Positions 11,880 through 22,754 of a DNA stretch of 64,000 bases are shown here, piece by piece. The notes under the pieces are model-generated. The model was given only the letters and a program-made list of their open reading frames with translations, made no database searches and was not told the origin of the DNA. Both the position numbers and the translations under genes were made by a program. The stretch spans positions 251,162,978-251,226,977 of the forward strand of contig NC_090320.1 of NCBI RefSeq assembly GCF_040869045.1, read 5' to 3'. Numbering within the stretch: position 1 is the stretch's first letter; each line of letters opens with the position of its first letter. The DNA comes from Eurosta solidaginis. Lineage: Eukaryota > Arthropoda > Insecta > Diptera > Tephritidae.

Positions 11880-12400
11880 TGGAGTCGAAACCGATAATTT
11901 ATTTGTAAGAACGGAATCGAAATTCAGCTTTGCAAATCTAAAACTGATCCGTAACGAAACTGAGACAAAAAACTGAAACCTGATACTTCGTACTTCTTTT
12001 TACGAACGAATCTGGAGCCGATAGTAATGTTGAAAAACGATATTAATTTTGATAAACGTAAACAATTTCGATATTAATTTTGAAAAACGAAACCAAAACA
12101 TGATATTATTTTGATATACATAAAACGAAAAGAAACCGATATTAATTTTGAAAAACGAAATAAATTTTTAAGAAAGGAACTGAACCTATATCAAATTCTA
12201 CGAGCGATATAAATCTTCTAATCGAAACCGTTATCAATTCTGAAGAACGAAACCTATGCTAATTTTGAAGAATGAAACCTTTGGAAAACTGAAACATTAT
12301 TCGGATCGGTACTGAAGACGGTGTTATTTTGAAAAACAATAGCGTGATCGAATAACAAATTCGATATTAATTTTCAAAACAGAAACCGATTTAAATTTTT
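11880..12400 (+). repeat. Degenerate minisatellite of 'GATATTAATTTTGAAAAACG' units (left arm)
   Basis: Loose 25-40 bp units built on GATATTAATTTTGAAAAACG and GAAACCGATATTAATTTTG run through this stretch. Bases from 11,952 on are mirrored in the right arm at 17,420-17,853. The first 73 bases (11,879-11,951) are not. Confidence 0.75.
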
Positions 12401-12414
12401 AAGAACGATTCGAT

Positions 12415-12560
12415 CTTCGGGGAGTGTTTTCGGGATAGTTATCGATGTTAAGCATCCTTTGCCGGATATTGATGCAGTATCATCTTTTGAAAAATTTGAT
12501 ATGACCAACTCAAAACTTCTAGGTCTTCCCACCCTTTCTGTCATGAGGGTCTTGTTTGTT
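12415..12560 (-). repeat. Worn fragment of the (CAA)-tailed SINE-like family
   Basis: Phrases GGGGAGTGTTTTCGGGATAG, ATCGATGTTAAGCATCCTTT and GCCGGATATTGATGC match, with many changes, the SINE-like family seen at 7,753 and 24,543. The mirror copy is at about 17,240-17,400. Confidence 0.5.
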
Positions 12561-12739
12561 TTGCTGATTTTTCGCAAATGTCACTGAAGATGGTACAACG
12601 CCTAAACAGTTGTCCGCAATGTTAACACTTTTCGGAGTAATATCAAAATTAATCTCGGTGTGCAATGTAAATAATGTTGGTGTAGTTGTACAGTATTACA
12701 CTTTCCGGAGTGATATCAAAACCTGTTTTGGTGTCAACG

Positions 12740-13690
12740 CGGTTTGTTGTTGTTGTAACAGTGCTTCGCCCCATCCAATAGGTGCGACCGATCACAAATT
12801 GTGATCAATATCCTCTAACGGAAGTCCAAGGAAACTTGATGTTTCAATAGGGGTGGACCATAATGTGAGGGGTGTTAGAGGCGTTGGTTCCACATTACAA
12901 TTAAAGAGATGGTTGGTGTCATGTGGGGACACATTGCAAGCAGGGCATATGTCGGGGTTGATTCTGGATAGGTCAGAGTTTAACCTGTTACAGTATCCAG
13001 GTCGTAGTTGAGCTAGAGTTACTCGCGTTTCCCTGGGGAGTGTGCGCTCCTCTTCCGCAAGTTTTGAGTACTGTTCTTTGAGTACTGGATTCACCGGGCA
13101 ATTCCTGGCATAAAGGTCCGACGCCTGTTTGTGGAGTTCACTAAGGACCTGCTTGTGTTTTTTTGCTTCATACGGCTGAGTTCTCAGGTGCCGTATTTCC
13201 TCATAATGGTTACGGAGATGACTCCTTAATCCCCTGGGCGGTGTTGGCTCATCAATCAAATGTGTGTTGGGATGCCCAGGTTTCTGGGTATTCAACAGGA
13301 ACTGTTTGGTTAGCATCTCTTTTCTCTCCCTGATGGGGAGTATTTTCGCCTCAGATGGTGGTCTGGGGACATAAGAAGACAGCCCGTGGCGGTTCTGGGA
13401 GCAGTATTTTGGCATACCTGTAGCTTCTTCCAGTGAGTAGTTTTTAGGCCAAAATGTAGATCCTGATCAAACGTCACACCCAAGATTTTGGGGTGTGGGA
13501 CAGTCGGCTGCGTAGTGCCATCAACGTGGATGCTCAAAATGGTCGACATTTGGGACGTTCATGTTGTAAATAAGGTTGCGGAGGATTTAGTCCATGATAA
13601 TGCCAGGTTTCGCGAGGCGAAAAAAACGCGATTTGTCGTATTGAGTAATGACAGATGTGAACAGCAAGTCGCAGTAGTGTGGTAGCGTTA
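12740..13690 (-). pseudogene. Jockey-like LINE second ORF, C-terminal part (most complete copy)
   Basis: Minus-strand frame 13,415-12,792 (207 codons, intact stop) gives the C-terminus of a Jockey-type ORF2. It runs LPIRERKEMLTKQFLLNTQ, a long helical segment, TRVTLAQLRPGYCNRLNS, the zinc-binding tail CPACNVSPHDTNHLFNC and the ending SSFLGLPLEDIDHNL. The preceding part is in another frame (13,549-13,310: TVPHPKILGVTFDQDLHFG), so a frameshift lies near 13,400. The untranslated end and (CAA)n tail are at 12,735-12,785. The reverse transcriptase core is absent. The right-arm partner (16,690-17,130) lacks 369 bp of this copy. Confidence 0.9.
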
Positions 13691-13699
13691 TCCGCCGTT

Positions 13700-14165
13700 C
13701 ACACCTAACGTCCTGGGTTTTGACACCAACATTTTTGTGTGTGTATGTAAGCACAGTTCGTTTCCCGAATGCAAATGTTTGCTGTGCTCAATTCAATATT
13801 GTGACGAATATTAGTGACACTAAGTCATATGCCTTTAAATTGGATTGGTCAGTGGTAGCAGATGTAGGAAGTGCGGGTTGGAGGAGGAAACGGTCGAGAA
13901 CGTTCTGTGCTCGTGCCCTGCACATGCCAGGCTAAGACTCCAGCTATTAGGAGTGATACAGCTGTCAGATCTAGAAACAGCAAGGGGTAAGTCCTAGGAA
14001 GCTTCTAGTATTTGCCAAGAGGACGGAGTTATTTTATAATACAGGTCCTGGTTTTTGATAGGGTTTTTCAGCTTGGTCGTTAAAACAAACTTCTGGTAAC
14101 ACTACGGACTCGAATCAGTCTATGTGAGGTCCTCATGGACCGGCCAGTTCAACCTAATCTAACCT
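13700..14165 (+). pseudogene. Second LINE family, 3' end fragment (left arm)
   Basis: From about 13,860 the plus strand codes CGLEEETVENVLCSCP and ARLRLQLLGVIQLSDLETAR, the cysteine-motif tail of an I/R1/LOA-type LINE. It then runs to LVFAKRTELF and a stop near 14,040. The untranslated end includes GTCCTCATGGACCGGCCAGT and finishes in TAACCTAAGT. At 13,800-13,826 an LTR-like start TGTGACGAATATTAGTGAC is joined in. Mirror copy at 16,076-16,550; a cousin lies at 39,076-39,516. Confidence 0.8.
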
Positions 14166-14425
14166 AAGTGATACTCACATCACTTATCTGATACTAAGTA
14201 AATAAAGCCAATAGTAAATTCTAGAAATAGAAACGCCTAGAAGTATGCGAACGAGGAAATCACAGAGTATAAAAGGAGGTAAAGCTGAGAATCAGAATGA
14301 GTTTGATTTAAGCGCGCTATCTGTCGAGAAGTAGAAGTGTTATAGTGATTCGAACGTTAGTAGAAGGTTGCAAATAAGAGAAATTGCACTAAAATCCTTA
14401 CAATATTATATTGGCAAACAAATTT
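14165..14425 (+). repeat. Gypsy-type LTR fragment (left arm)
   Basis: The order CGCCTAGAAGTATGCGAACG, GAGTATAAAAGGAGG (a TATA box) and GAGTTTGATTTAAGCGCGC parallels the promoter part of the complete Gypsy LTR at 53,150-53,818, with AGCCTAGAAGTACGCAGCGT, CTATAAAAGC and CAGTTTGATTTG. I therefore read it as a diverged relative's LTR fragment. Mirror copy at 15,850-16,075. Confidence 0.65.
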
Positions 14426-14724
14426 TAGCGCACTCAATTAAAGTCTACCAATATCGAAAAAAATACTGTCGTTGACTTTGTTATATTTTTTGTCCCAAAT
14501 TAATTTCTGCTACAAACACATACATACGTATGTAATTGCTCATACGAGGGTCAAGCTACATTATTTGTTTGGTCATTAGGGCGGGTATTTCTTTTTTTAG
14601 CCCCATCGCTCCCAGACGAATCGGACTGTAAAAATGCTATACATAGCCTCAGTTGACATGATATCGACTGGTGCTCCCATACGAGCTTGATGTCGAAGGC
14701 GACCCACTTATTCGGCTACAAGGC

Positions 14725-15520
14725 TCTAGTTCTGATAAAACAAGTGTGATGTCTTATCCGTCAACTGTCTGATAGAATGTTCAAGATGGCTAGTTTTTAG
14801 CGTTTTGGCAGCGTTTTGACATGATGTTCTATATGGCGGCGAACAGGGCTGGCTATCTTCAGCGGGTTATAGAAAGAAATACAGAATGAGACCACGGTAG
14901 TCAATTAAAAATCAGGTTCTATTTGTAATTTTGACGTCTATGCAGAAGTTATCACACTTGTCTTATCCACAGTGCTAACAAATATCAAAAAATTTACTGA
15001 TAAGATGTTTTAATAAACGTCGTTGCTATTTGTATGCACACCGGTGTACACATGTATGTATATATAGTATGAATATGATGATTTCATTATCACCCTTTCA
15101 GCATAGATAACGAACTATTCGCATAGTTATGAGGAATCTGTTGCGGCAATTTGACGACTAATATGTGTCGTGTTTCACAAGCCTACACATAAAAGTACAT
15201 GAAGATACACATTCATATCTAACTTACAATTATAAACACATAAAAATATATCATCGACCATTCAACCAATAAAACACCAATCTTGTATACAAGAAATGAA
15301 ATTAAATCCCTAACGTCGAATAAACTTTAAACGGCATATACGCGCCTTTCCTGATGTCCGTCTTTCACATTTAAGCTATGCGAGCGTAGGCTAAAAAGTA
15401 TTTGTATACGAGAACAAGGAGCCTTATGGAAATGCTAAAGAAACAAAAACGGTTATTGAGGATAGTCTACTTAAGACTCTGGACTTAGTACAATAGCCCT
15501 AGATGGCGTGGTTTTCACAT
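14725..15520. other. Unpaired loop at the centre of the palindrome
   Basis: The arms end at TTCGGCTACA on the left (14,720) and TGTAGCCGAAT on the right (15,521). The 796 bp between have no mirror partner. The left third is a miniature inverted-repeat element (next entry). The rest, 14,985-15,520, is AT-rich with no gene or repeat that I recognise. Confidence 0.85.
14734..14968. mobile_element. Miniature inverted-repeat element (GATAAAACAAGTGTGAT family)
   Basis: Ends GATAAAACAAGTGTGAT (14,734) and ATCACACTTGTCTTATCC (14,951-14,968) are inverted copies of each other. The interior (TTTTGGCAGCGTTTTGACA, GGCTATCTTCAGCGG, AATTGACTACCGTGG-like) matches in reverse orientation the element at 62,364-62,618. 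It is non-coding and about 235 bp. It sits directly at the inner edge of the left arm. Confidence 0.85.
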
Positions 15521-15849
15521 TTGTAGCCGAATAGGTGGATTGCCTTCGACATCAAGCTCGTATGGGAGCACCAGTCGATATCATGTCAACTGAGGCTATG
15601 TATAGCATTTTTTACAGTTCGATTCGTCTGGGAGCGATGGGGCTAAAAAAAGACCTAATGACCAAACAAATAATGTAGCTCGACCCTCGTATGAGCGATT
15701 ACATACGTATGTATGTGTTTGCAGCAGAAATTAATATCGGACAAAAAATATAACAAAGTCAACGACAGTATTTTTTTCGATATTGGTAGACTTTAATGGA
15801 GTGCGCTAAAATTTGTTTGCCAATATAATATTGTAAGGATTTTAGTGCA

Positions 15850-16075
15850 ATTTCTCTTATTTGCAACCTTCTACTAACGTTCGAATCACTATAACACTTC
15901 TACTTCTCGACAGATAGCGTGCTTAAATCAAACTCATTCTGATTCTCAGCTTTACCTCCTTTTATACTCTGTGATTTCCTCGTTCGCATACTTCTAGGCG
16001 TTTCTATTTCTAGAATTTACTATTGGCTTTATTTACTTAGTATCAGATTAGTGATGTGAGTATCACTTAGGTTAG
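15850..16075 (-). repeat. Gypsy-type LTR fragment (right arm)
   Basis: Mirror image of 14,165-14,425, with the TATA phrase as CCTCCTTTTATACTC and the start-region phrase as AAATCAAACTCATTCTG. Confidence 0.65.
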
Positions 16076-16550
16076 GTTAGGTTGAACTGGCCGGTCCATG
16101 AGGACCTCACATAGACTGATTCGAGTCCGTAGTGTTACCAGAAGTTTGTTTTAACGACCAAGCTGAAAAACCCTATCAAAAACCAGGACCTGTACTATAA
16201 AATAACTCCGTCCTCTTGGCAAATACTAGAAGCTTCCTAGGACTTAAGCCACTTGCTGTTTCTAGATCTGACAGCTGTATCACTCCTAATAGCTGGAGTC
16301 TTAGCCTGGCAAGTGCAGGGCACGATCACAGAACGTGCTCGACCGTTTCCTCCTCCAACCCGCACTTCCTACATCTGCTACCACTGACCAATCCAATTTA
16401 AAGTCATATGACTTAGTGTCACTAATATTCGTCACAATATTGAACTGAGCACAGCAAACATTTGCATTCGGGAAACGAACTGTGTTTACATACACACACA
16501 AAAATGTTGGTGTCAAAACCCAGGACGTTAGGTGTGAACGGCGGATAACG
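16076..16550 (-). pseudogene. Second LINE family, 3' end fragment (right arm)
   Basis: Reverse-complement partner of 13,700-14,165. Over about 215 aligned bases I count only about five differences, one of them a small indel at the CAAGTGGCTTAAGTCC site. The frame near that site reads further here than in the left arm. Confidence 0.8.
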
Positions 16551-16689
16551 CTACCACCACACTACTGCGACTTGCTGTTCACATCTGTCATTACTCAATA
16601 CAACGACAAACCGCATTTTTTTCGCCTCGCGAAACCTGGCATTATCATCGACTAAATCCTCCGCAACCTTCTTTACAACATGGACGCCC

Positions 16690-17130
16690 CAAATGTCGAC
16701 CATTTTGAGCATCCACGTTGATGGCACTACGCAGCCGACTGTCCCACACCCCAAAATCTTGGGTGTGACGTTTGATCAGGATCTACATTTTGGCCTAAAA
16801 ACTACTCACTGGAAGAAGCTACAGGTCTGCCAAAATACTGCTCTCAGAACCGCCACGGGCTGTCTTCTTATGTCCCCAGACCACCATCTGAGGCGAAAAT
16901 ACTCCCCATCAGGGAGAGAAAAGAGATGCTAACCAAACAGTTCCTGTTGAATACCCAGAAACCTGGGCATCCCAACACACATTTGCCAACGCCTCTAACA
17001 CCCCTCACATTATGGTCCACCCCTATTGAAACATCAAGTTTCCTTGGACTTCCGTTAGAGGATATTGATCACAATTTGTGATCGGTCGCACCTATTGGAT
17101 GGGGCGAAGCACTGCTACAACAACAACAAC
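16690..17130 (+). pseudogene. Jockey-like LINE second ORF fragment, internally deleted (right arm)
   Basis: It starts with the TVPHPKILGVTFDQDLHFG segment (16,693-16,932) and runs to NTQKPGHPNTH near 16,980. It then jumps at GCCAAC to the last codons and the (CAA)n tail at 17,105-17,132. Compared with the left arm, 369 bp are lost between short GCCAAC/CCAAC repeats, as expected for a microhomology deletion. Confidence 0.88.
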
Positions 17131-17419
17131 AAACCGCGTTGACACCAAAACAGGTTTTGATATTACTCCGAAAAGTGTTAACATTGCGGACAACTGTTTA
17201 GGCGTTGTACCATCTTCAGTGACATTTGCGAAAAATAAGCAAAACAAACAAGACCCTCATGACAAAAAGGGTGGGAAGACCTAGAAGTTTTGAGTTGGTC
17301 ATATCAAATTTTTCAAAAGATGATGCTGCATCAATATCCGGCAAAGGATTCTTAACATCGATAACTATCCCGAAAACACTCCCCGAAGATCGAATCGTTC
17401 TTAAAAATTTAAATCGGTT

Positions 17420-17853
17420 TCTGCTTTGAAAATTAATGTCAAATTTGTTATTCGATCACGCTATTGTTTTTCAAAATAACACCGTCTTCAGTACCGCTCC
17501 GAATAATGTTTCAGTTTTACAAAGGGTTTCATTCTTCAAAATTAGCATAGGTTTCGTTCTTCAGAAATGATAACGGTTTCGATTAGAAGATTTATATCGC
17601 TCTTAGAATTTGATATAGGTTCAGTTCCTTTCTTAAAAATTTATTTCGTTTTTCAAAATTAATATCGGTTTCTTTTCGTTTTATGTATATCAAAATAATA
17701 TCATGTTTTGGTTTCGTTTTTCAAAATTAATATCGAAATTGTTTACGTTTATCAAAATTAATATCGTTTTTCAACATTACTATCGGCTCCAGATTCGTTC
17801 GTAAAAAGAAGTACGAAATATCAGGTTTCAGTTTTTTGTCTCAGTTTCGTTCC
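17420..17853 (-). repeat. Degenerate minisatellite (right arm)
   Basis: Mirror of 11,952-12,400, with units TTTTTCAAAATTAATATCG. It is cut off at 17,853, where the truncated LTR of the BEL element begins. Confidence 0.75.
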
Positions 17854-17881
17854 TAAACTATATTTAATATATTCCGAAACA
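17854..17881 (-). repeat. 28-bp stub of the BEL 3' LTR
   Basis: On the minus strand TGTTTCGGAATATATTAAAT and the next 8 bases match the start of the 5' LTR, then homology stops and arm sequence begins. Immediately upstream is the polypurine-like GGTGCCCCGGGA. Confidence 0.85.
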
Positions 17882-17906
17882 TCCCGGGGCACCCTGAAAC
17901 GGTGTT

Positions 17907-20900
17907 TCAGAAAGTAGGTAGTACCACAATCTTCGTGACAGGTCGAATAAATTCTCCTGATGCTGTTTTTAACTTTGCAACACGAACCAGACCATCCTTA
18001 CCCGGGTATGTCTCTATTACTTTTGCGAGTAACCATCGAGCAGGAGGTACGTTATTTTCCTTAACGACCACTATGCTTCCGATTGATATGTTTGAAGTCC
18101 CCTTTGTCCACTTGGGCCTTTGCTGTAATGAGGTTAAATACTCCATATGCCATCGCTGCCAAAACCCCTGCATCATGTTTTGAACGTGCTGCCAATAGTC
18201 GAGTTTATTTGGTTCAACATCAGACAACCTTCCTTCTGGTACCATAGTGTATGGACGACCTATTAAAAAATGGGAAGGAGATAAATAGTTAGTGTCAGTG
18301 TCCGGCGCTGCTCCAAGTGGCCGGGAGTTAACTACTGCTTCAATTTGAGCCAACAGTGTATGCATTTGTTCGAAGGTTAAAACATGGTTGCCAATAACGC
18401 GTCGTAGATGGAGTTTGACCGATCGAATTGCCGACTCCCATATTCCACCCCAATGCGGTGCCTGTGGTGGTATGTAATTCCATCGGATTCCGTCCTCTGC
18501 CAAGGATGCAGAAATGATTTCATTACGCTCTTGCGACATAAGTGCTTTATGCATTTCATCCAATTGACGAGATGCACCAAGAAAATTTCTGCCGTTGTCG
18601 CTAAATATTTGGGAGCACTTTCCACGACGTGACATGAATTGGCGTAATGCTGCTAGGAAACAATCGGTGCTTAAGTCCGTTGCCAGCTCCAAGTGAATAG
18701 CAGATGTTGCTAAGCAGACAAATAAACATATATATCCTTTTGATAATTTAGGCTTTCTGCCAGAAGTCACCTTTAATGCTAGCGGTCCCGCATATTCGCA
18801 TCCACTGTTTTCGAACGGATATGCCTGCCGTACTCGAATCGCAGGGAGATCTGCCATCATTTGTTGCGTAGATATTTGCCGTTGACGAAAACATTTCATG
18901 CACTTGAAGGTAAGGCTGCGAATTAAGTTTCTGGCGCCCAAAACCCAATATTTTTGCCGGATAATTACAAAAAGTGCTGAGACCCCTGGATGCAAATTTT
19001 TTATGTGTTCTTCCTGTAGAATCAGATACGTAATTCGGTGTGACTTCGGTAGAATGATCGGATGAACAGTTTTTCTATCTATCTCCGCGTAACGAATACG
19101 CCCTCCAACCCGCATCAAGCCGCGCTCGTCAATAAAAGGATTAAATTTTAAGAGCTTGGAGCGCGAGTTAAGTTCTCTTCGATGCGCCAAGTTTTCTCGA
19201 TCTTCCTTAAAGCAATCCTGTGCATATCGCAAAAGTATTCGTCTTGCATCTTCAAATTCATGATATTTCAAATATAGTTCAGTGGTCCCCCTGGTATGTG
19301 GTAGAAGTTTGATGAATCGCAGAACATAGGCAACAGTTCTAACAAGTTTGCTCCAAGAAGATGATTTTTCAACAAGATTTTTAAGTGGGTGGTTGCATTC
19401 TGGAGCAGTTACAACTAAGCTTACTGTGTTAGACTTAAGTTCTTTGTTTACGTCAGGGTCTGTAGTTGTTTTGCAAGGGGTCCTTTTCAGAAGTGCTTCT
19501 TGGAAGCCTTTTTCGTCGCGTAACCATGGTGGCCCGTTCCACCAAAGGTTGAAATTGAGCAGCTCGGTTGCAAGCATACCTCGGCTAGCGCAATCGGCAG
19601 GATTTTCTTTGGACACAACATGGTTCCAAACGCGGCGTGGCAAAATATCAATAATTTCCGACGTACGGTTCGCCACAAAGGTCTTAAGCTTTGCTGGGGA
19701 TTGGGAAAGCCAAGCTAAAACTATCGTAGAATCACACCATACATTAACTGAAATAGCGCTTTGTGGTAAAATTTCCCTTATAACGCAAATGAGACGTGAT
19801 AATAGCAATGCACCGCATAGCTCCAGGCGCGGCAACGATATTTGCTTTAGGGGAGCTACTCGCGTCTTAGCAGCAACGAGATGCACATGATATGCCCCAT
19901 CTCGATCCTTGGTGCGGCAGTATACTACAGCTGCATAGGCTTGCGTGGATGCATCACAAAAACCTTGTAGGTCTATAGCACCTGTTATTGACGTGGACAC
20001 AAAGCGGGGTATAGAAACCCTTTTAATACTTTCCATATCGCTGCGATATTGTAGCCATAACCTTGCAGACGCACTGGGCAGCGGGGTATCCCAATCCAAG
20101 TTAAACAACCACAATTTCTGAAGCAGGATTTTGTACTGGACAATGACAGGCGCTAATAATCCCAGCGGATCAAATATGCGCGATAATTCCGACAACAACC
20201 TTCTTTTACTAACGCTAGCCGAATCCTCAACACATACCTTGTAAGCTAAATTATCTCCTACTGGATCCCAACGTAAACCTAGGACCTTTGCTGTTCCCTC
20301 TTCTGCACACTTCAATATATTTTGATCCTGCTGACTTGAATTTAGGCTTGGGCAGTTAGATACCCATTTACTTAGCTCTAGACCAGCACGTGACATTAGC
20401 TGACAAAGCTCATCCTTTATCTCAAGCAGATTTTCCTCAGTTTCAGCACCGGTCAACACGTCATCAACATAAAAATCTTCTGCTAATATTTTCGATGCTA
20501 GCGGATATTGCTCCGCATAGTCTTTAGAAAGCTGCTTCAAAACTCTTACGGCTAAAAAGGGCGCTGATGAGGTTCCATAGGTGACTGTACAAAGTTGAAA
20601 ATGACCAATCGGATCTTTCGGAGACTCGCGCCACAAAATGCGCTGATAATTTCGATGATCTTCGGCTACCCAAATTTGCCGAAACATTTTTACAATATCA
20701 GCGGAGAAAACAAATCTATGCATTCGAAAACGGAAGCAAACAGCGAATAGATTTCTTTGAATGTTTGGACCTGTGCAAAGAGCACTGTTGAGTGATACCC
20801 CATTCGTGTCCCTAAATGAACCATCGAAAACAACTCGCAGCTTTTGCCCCAGAACTGGGTGATGAGGCATGTAAAAGCATTTCCCATCATTAACTTCGAT

Positions 20901-22670
20901 TTCATCTGAACCCAACTCCCTCATGTGCCCTTGCTTAATGTACTCTCGCATAAACTCCACGTACTGGTGGCTGAGTGAATTATCTCTCATTAAACGACGT
21001 TCAACTGTTAGAAAGCGTGCCAAGGCGCCGCTCATTGTGTCCGAAAACGTGAAGTTTGGTTGATGAAATGGTAATTCGACTACATACCTGCCATCGGGTG
21101 CTCTTAGATGCGTTGTAGTAAAATGATTTTCAGCATAGTCAATCTCCCCACTATCTACAGGTACTTGAGCCTCTTCAATCTCCCAAAACTGTTTTAAAGA
21201 CTTATCGATATCAGCTAGAGTGACTAGCGAAATTGAGTGAGGTATAGGATTTGGTGGCATGCTTGTAACAATCCACCCAAAAATTGATGATACGGCTATA
21301 ACATTGCTATGCGTGTCGTAGATTTTATCCGCTGTGAAGATATCCCATACATACTGTGCGCCAAGTAGAATATCAATATGCGATGGCATATGGAACGACG
21401 GGTCCGCGAGGGGAAGCCCACTGAGCTGACTTATTGTAGTTGTTTTTATTGGTTCCCTTGGGAGTGGAGACGTAATCCTGCTAAGAACGTGAACGTTGAC
21501 ATCTAACATGTGACTGCTTACGCGAGATTTGATACGTAGAGTGCATTGTCCACGCGTAGTTTCGGCATTGACCGATGATATACCTGAAACAACTACACGA
21601 GAATAAGAGCGCGAGAGGGCTAGGCCTTGTGCGCAGCGCTCCGTAATATAAGAAAGTTCAGAGGCGCAATCCAATAATATGCGACAGGGCTTATATCGAT
21701 TCGCTGCAGTCTGAATATAAGCAGTAGCTGTAGGCAAAATAAAATGATTGCTACTCCCTTGCGAGTTGTCAATTGTGCTTTTGTGCTCTGAACTATTTGT
21801 TGAGCATGAGCGAGCAACATGTGATATAGTTGACCATGGGGTCGATGATATTGTCGGAGAAATGGGAGAAGCGCTCGCTGCTTGCGCCGACAACGATGTC
21901 TCTGTAACAGGGTGTACCAAAGTGTGGTGACGTCGGTGACATTCCTTGCAACGGAATTTGCTTGAACATGAATACGATGTATGACCACCCCTTAAACAAT
22001 TGAAGCAAAGAGTTTTACCTTTAATAAAATTACGACGATTTTCAATACTAAGTGAGGCAAATGCTGGACATTTCGCGATAATATGTTCCTTAGAGCTACA
22101 TTTTATACATGATGGAGTATTTGAGTCAGTGGTTACTAAGGCACGCGACTGCTGCTTGCTCAGTTTAGTACCCGCCTCAGATGGTTTCGACGAACTACTA
22201 CTCCTGCGATCAACTAACTCCAACTCTTCGCAGTGGGAGTCTAAGAATCGTAGAAATTCTTCAATGAAAGGTGCAGATTTTGTTTTGCTGTCGTTTATCC
22301 AACGACGCCTAGACTCTGGATCAATTTTTGCCAGCAACAAATAAATTAACCAGCAATCGCGACTAGTTTGATTTGAAGCCTCCAGGCCCCGAATAACTTC
22401 ATGAGCTCCATCAGAAATTTTGCGTAGCAAGGTTGGATTTTCAACCGACGTTGTCGGCAGATTCATAAACATGTCAATAAAAGAGTTAACGATGTGTCGC
22501 GGTCGATTGTAGCGATCACTCAGCCTTAGCCATGCGGTTTTGTAGGCGATGTCTGTCACTGGCAAGTGCTTAATTAAACTAGCGGCTTCGTCCCGCAGTA
22601 ACGAAGTCAAGTAGTGGAACTTCTGAACATTAGTTAAAGTGGTTTTCGAATCCACAGAACTAACAAACAA
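17907..22670 (-). CDS. BEL/Pao Gag-Pol polyprotein, main open part
   Basis: A 1,587-codon open frame encodes the machinery of an LTR retrotransposon. Domains in order: rest of Gag; CCHC-type knuckles near residues 188-245 (CIKCSSKEHIIAKC, CFNCLRGGHTSYSC); aspartic protease near 330 with LLDCASE, where many retropepsins have D-T/S-G; reverse transcriptase about 610-800 with DFYVDD at about 733; RNase H about 900-1,010 (FCDAST, WCDSTIVLAWL); integrase about 1,230-1,500 with a zinc-binding CMKC, then SDNGRNF and a PHWGGIWESAI block. The listed start is not the true one: the frame is open upstream to the stop at 22,755. No other stops are present, so decay is slight. The protease change may be lineage-specific or a lesion. 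Confidence 0.95.
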   Translation of the reverse strand: MFVSSVDSKTTLTNVQKFHYLTSLLRDEAASLIKHLPVTDIAYKTAWLRLSDRYNRPRHIVNSFIDMFMNLPTTSVENPTLLRKISDGAHEVIRGLEASNQTSRDCWLIYLLLAKIDPESRRRWINDSKTKSAPFIEEFLRFLDSHCEELELVDRRSSSSSKPSEAGTKLSKQQSRALVTTDSNTPSCIKCSSKEHIIAKCPAFASLSIENRRNFIKGKTLCFNCLRGGHTSYSCSSKFRCKECHRRHHTLVHPVTETSLSAQAASASPISPTISSTPWSTISHVARSCSTNSSEHKSTIDNSQGSSNHFILPTATAYIQTAANRYKPCRILLDCASELSYITERCAQGLALSRSYSRVVVSGISSVNAETTRGQCTLRIKSRVSSHMLDVNVHVLSRITSPLPREPIKTTTISQLSGLPLADPSFHMPSHIDILLGAQYVWDIFTADKIYDTHSNVIAVSSIFGWIVTSMPPNPIPHSISLVTLADIDKSLKQFWEIEEAQVPVDSGEIDYAENHFTTTHLRAPDGRYVVELPFHQPNFTFSDTMSGALARFLTVERRLMRDNSLSHQYVEFMREYIKQGHMRELGSDEIEVNDGKCFYMPHHPVLGQKLRVVFDGSFRDTNGVSLNSALCTGPNIQRNLFAVCFRFRMHRFVFSADIVKMFRQIWVAEDHRNYQRILWRESPKDPIGHFQLCTVTYGTSSAPFLAVRVLKQLSKDYAEQYPLASKILAEDFYVDDVLTGAETEENLLEIKDELCQLMSRAGLELSKWVSNCPSLNSSQQDQNILKCAEEGTAKVLGLRWDPVGDNLAYKVCVEDSASVSKRRLLSELSRIFDPLGLLAPVIVQYKILLQKLWLFNLDWDTPLPSASARLWLQYRSDMESIKRVSIPRFVSTSITGAIDLQGFCDASTQAYAAVVYCRTKDRDGAYHVHLVAAKTRVAPLKQISLPRLELCGALLLSRLICVIREILPQSAISVNVWCDSTIVLAWLSQSPAKLKTFVANRTSEIIDILPRRVWNHVVSKENPADCASRGMLATELLNFNLWWNGPPWLRDEKGFQEALLKRTPCKTTTDPDVNKELKSNTVSLVVTAPECNHPLKNLVEKSSSWSKLVRTVAYVLRFIKLLPHTRGTTELYLKYHEFEDARRILLRYAQDCFKEDRENLAHRRELNSRSKLLKFNPFIDERGLMRVGGRIRYAEIDRKTVHPIILPKSHRITYLILQEEHIKNLHPGVSALFVIIRQKYWVLGARNLIRSLTFKCMKCFRQRQISTQQMMADLPAIRVRQAYPFENSGCEYAGPLALKVTSGRKPKLSKGYICLFVCLATSAIHLELATDLSTDCFLAALRQFMSRRGKCSQIFSDNGRNFLGASRQLDEMHKALMSQERNEIISASLAEDGIRWNYIPPQAPHWGGIWESAIRSVKLHLRRVIGNHVLTFEQMHTLLAQIEAVVNSRPLGAAPDTDTNYLSPSHFLIGRPYTMVPEGRLSDVEPNKLDYWQHVQNMMQGFWQRWHMEYLTSLQQRPKWTKGTSNISIGSIVVVKENNVPPARWLLAKVIETYPGKDGLVRVAKLKTASGEFIRPVTKIVVLPTF

Positions 22671-22754
22671 ATCGCGAAATGTAGCCCAATCCTTATAATT
22701 TCCCGAGAAGGGTGGGATATTTATTTTTGGTAAGTCATTTTCAATATATTTTGA

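Larger units (their letters stand above)
5152..14724. repeat. Left arm of the giant inverted repeat
   Basis: Sequence from 5,152 inward reappears as its reverse complement from 28,655 inward, and the match runs with interruptions to the loop. Paired blocks, left to right arm: 5,152-7,930 with 25,875-28,655; 7,931-8,556 with 23,894-24,522; 11,952-12,888 with about 16,985-17,853; 13,256-14,724 with 15,521-16,985. Bases 8,557-11,951 have no partner. Short indels also differ, for example 7 bp missing near 6,841 and about 70 bp extra near 12,640-12,710. Identity looks like 98-99% in the stretches I compared. Confidence 0.92.
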
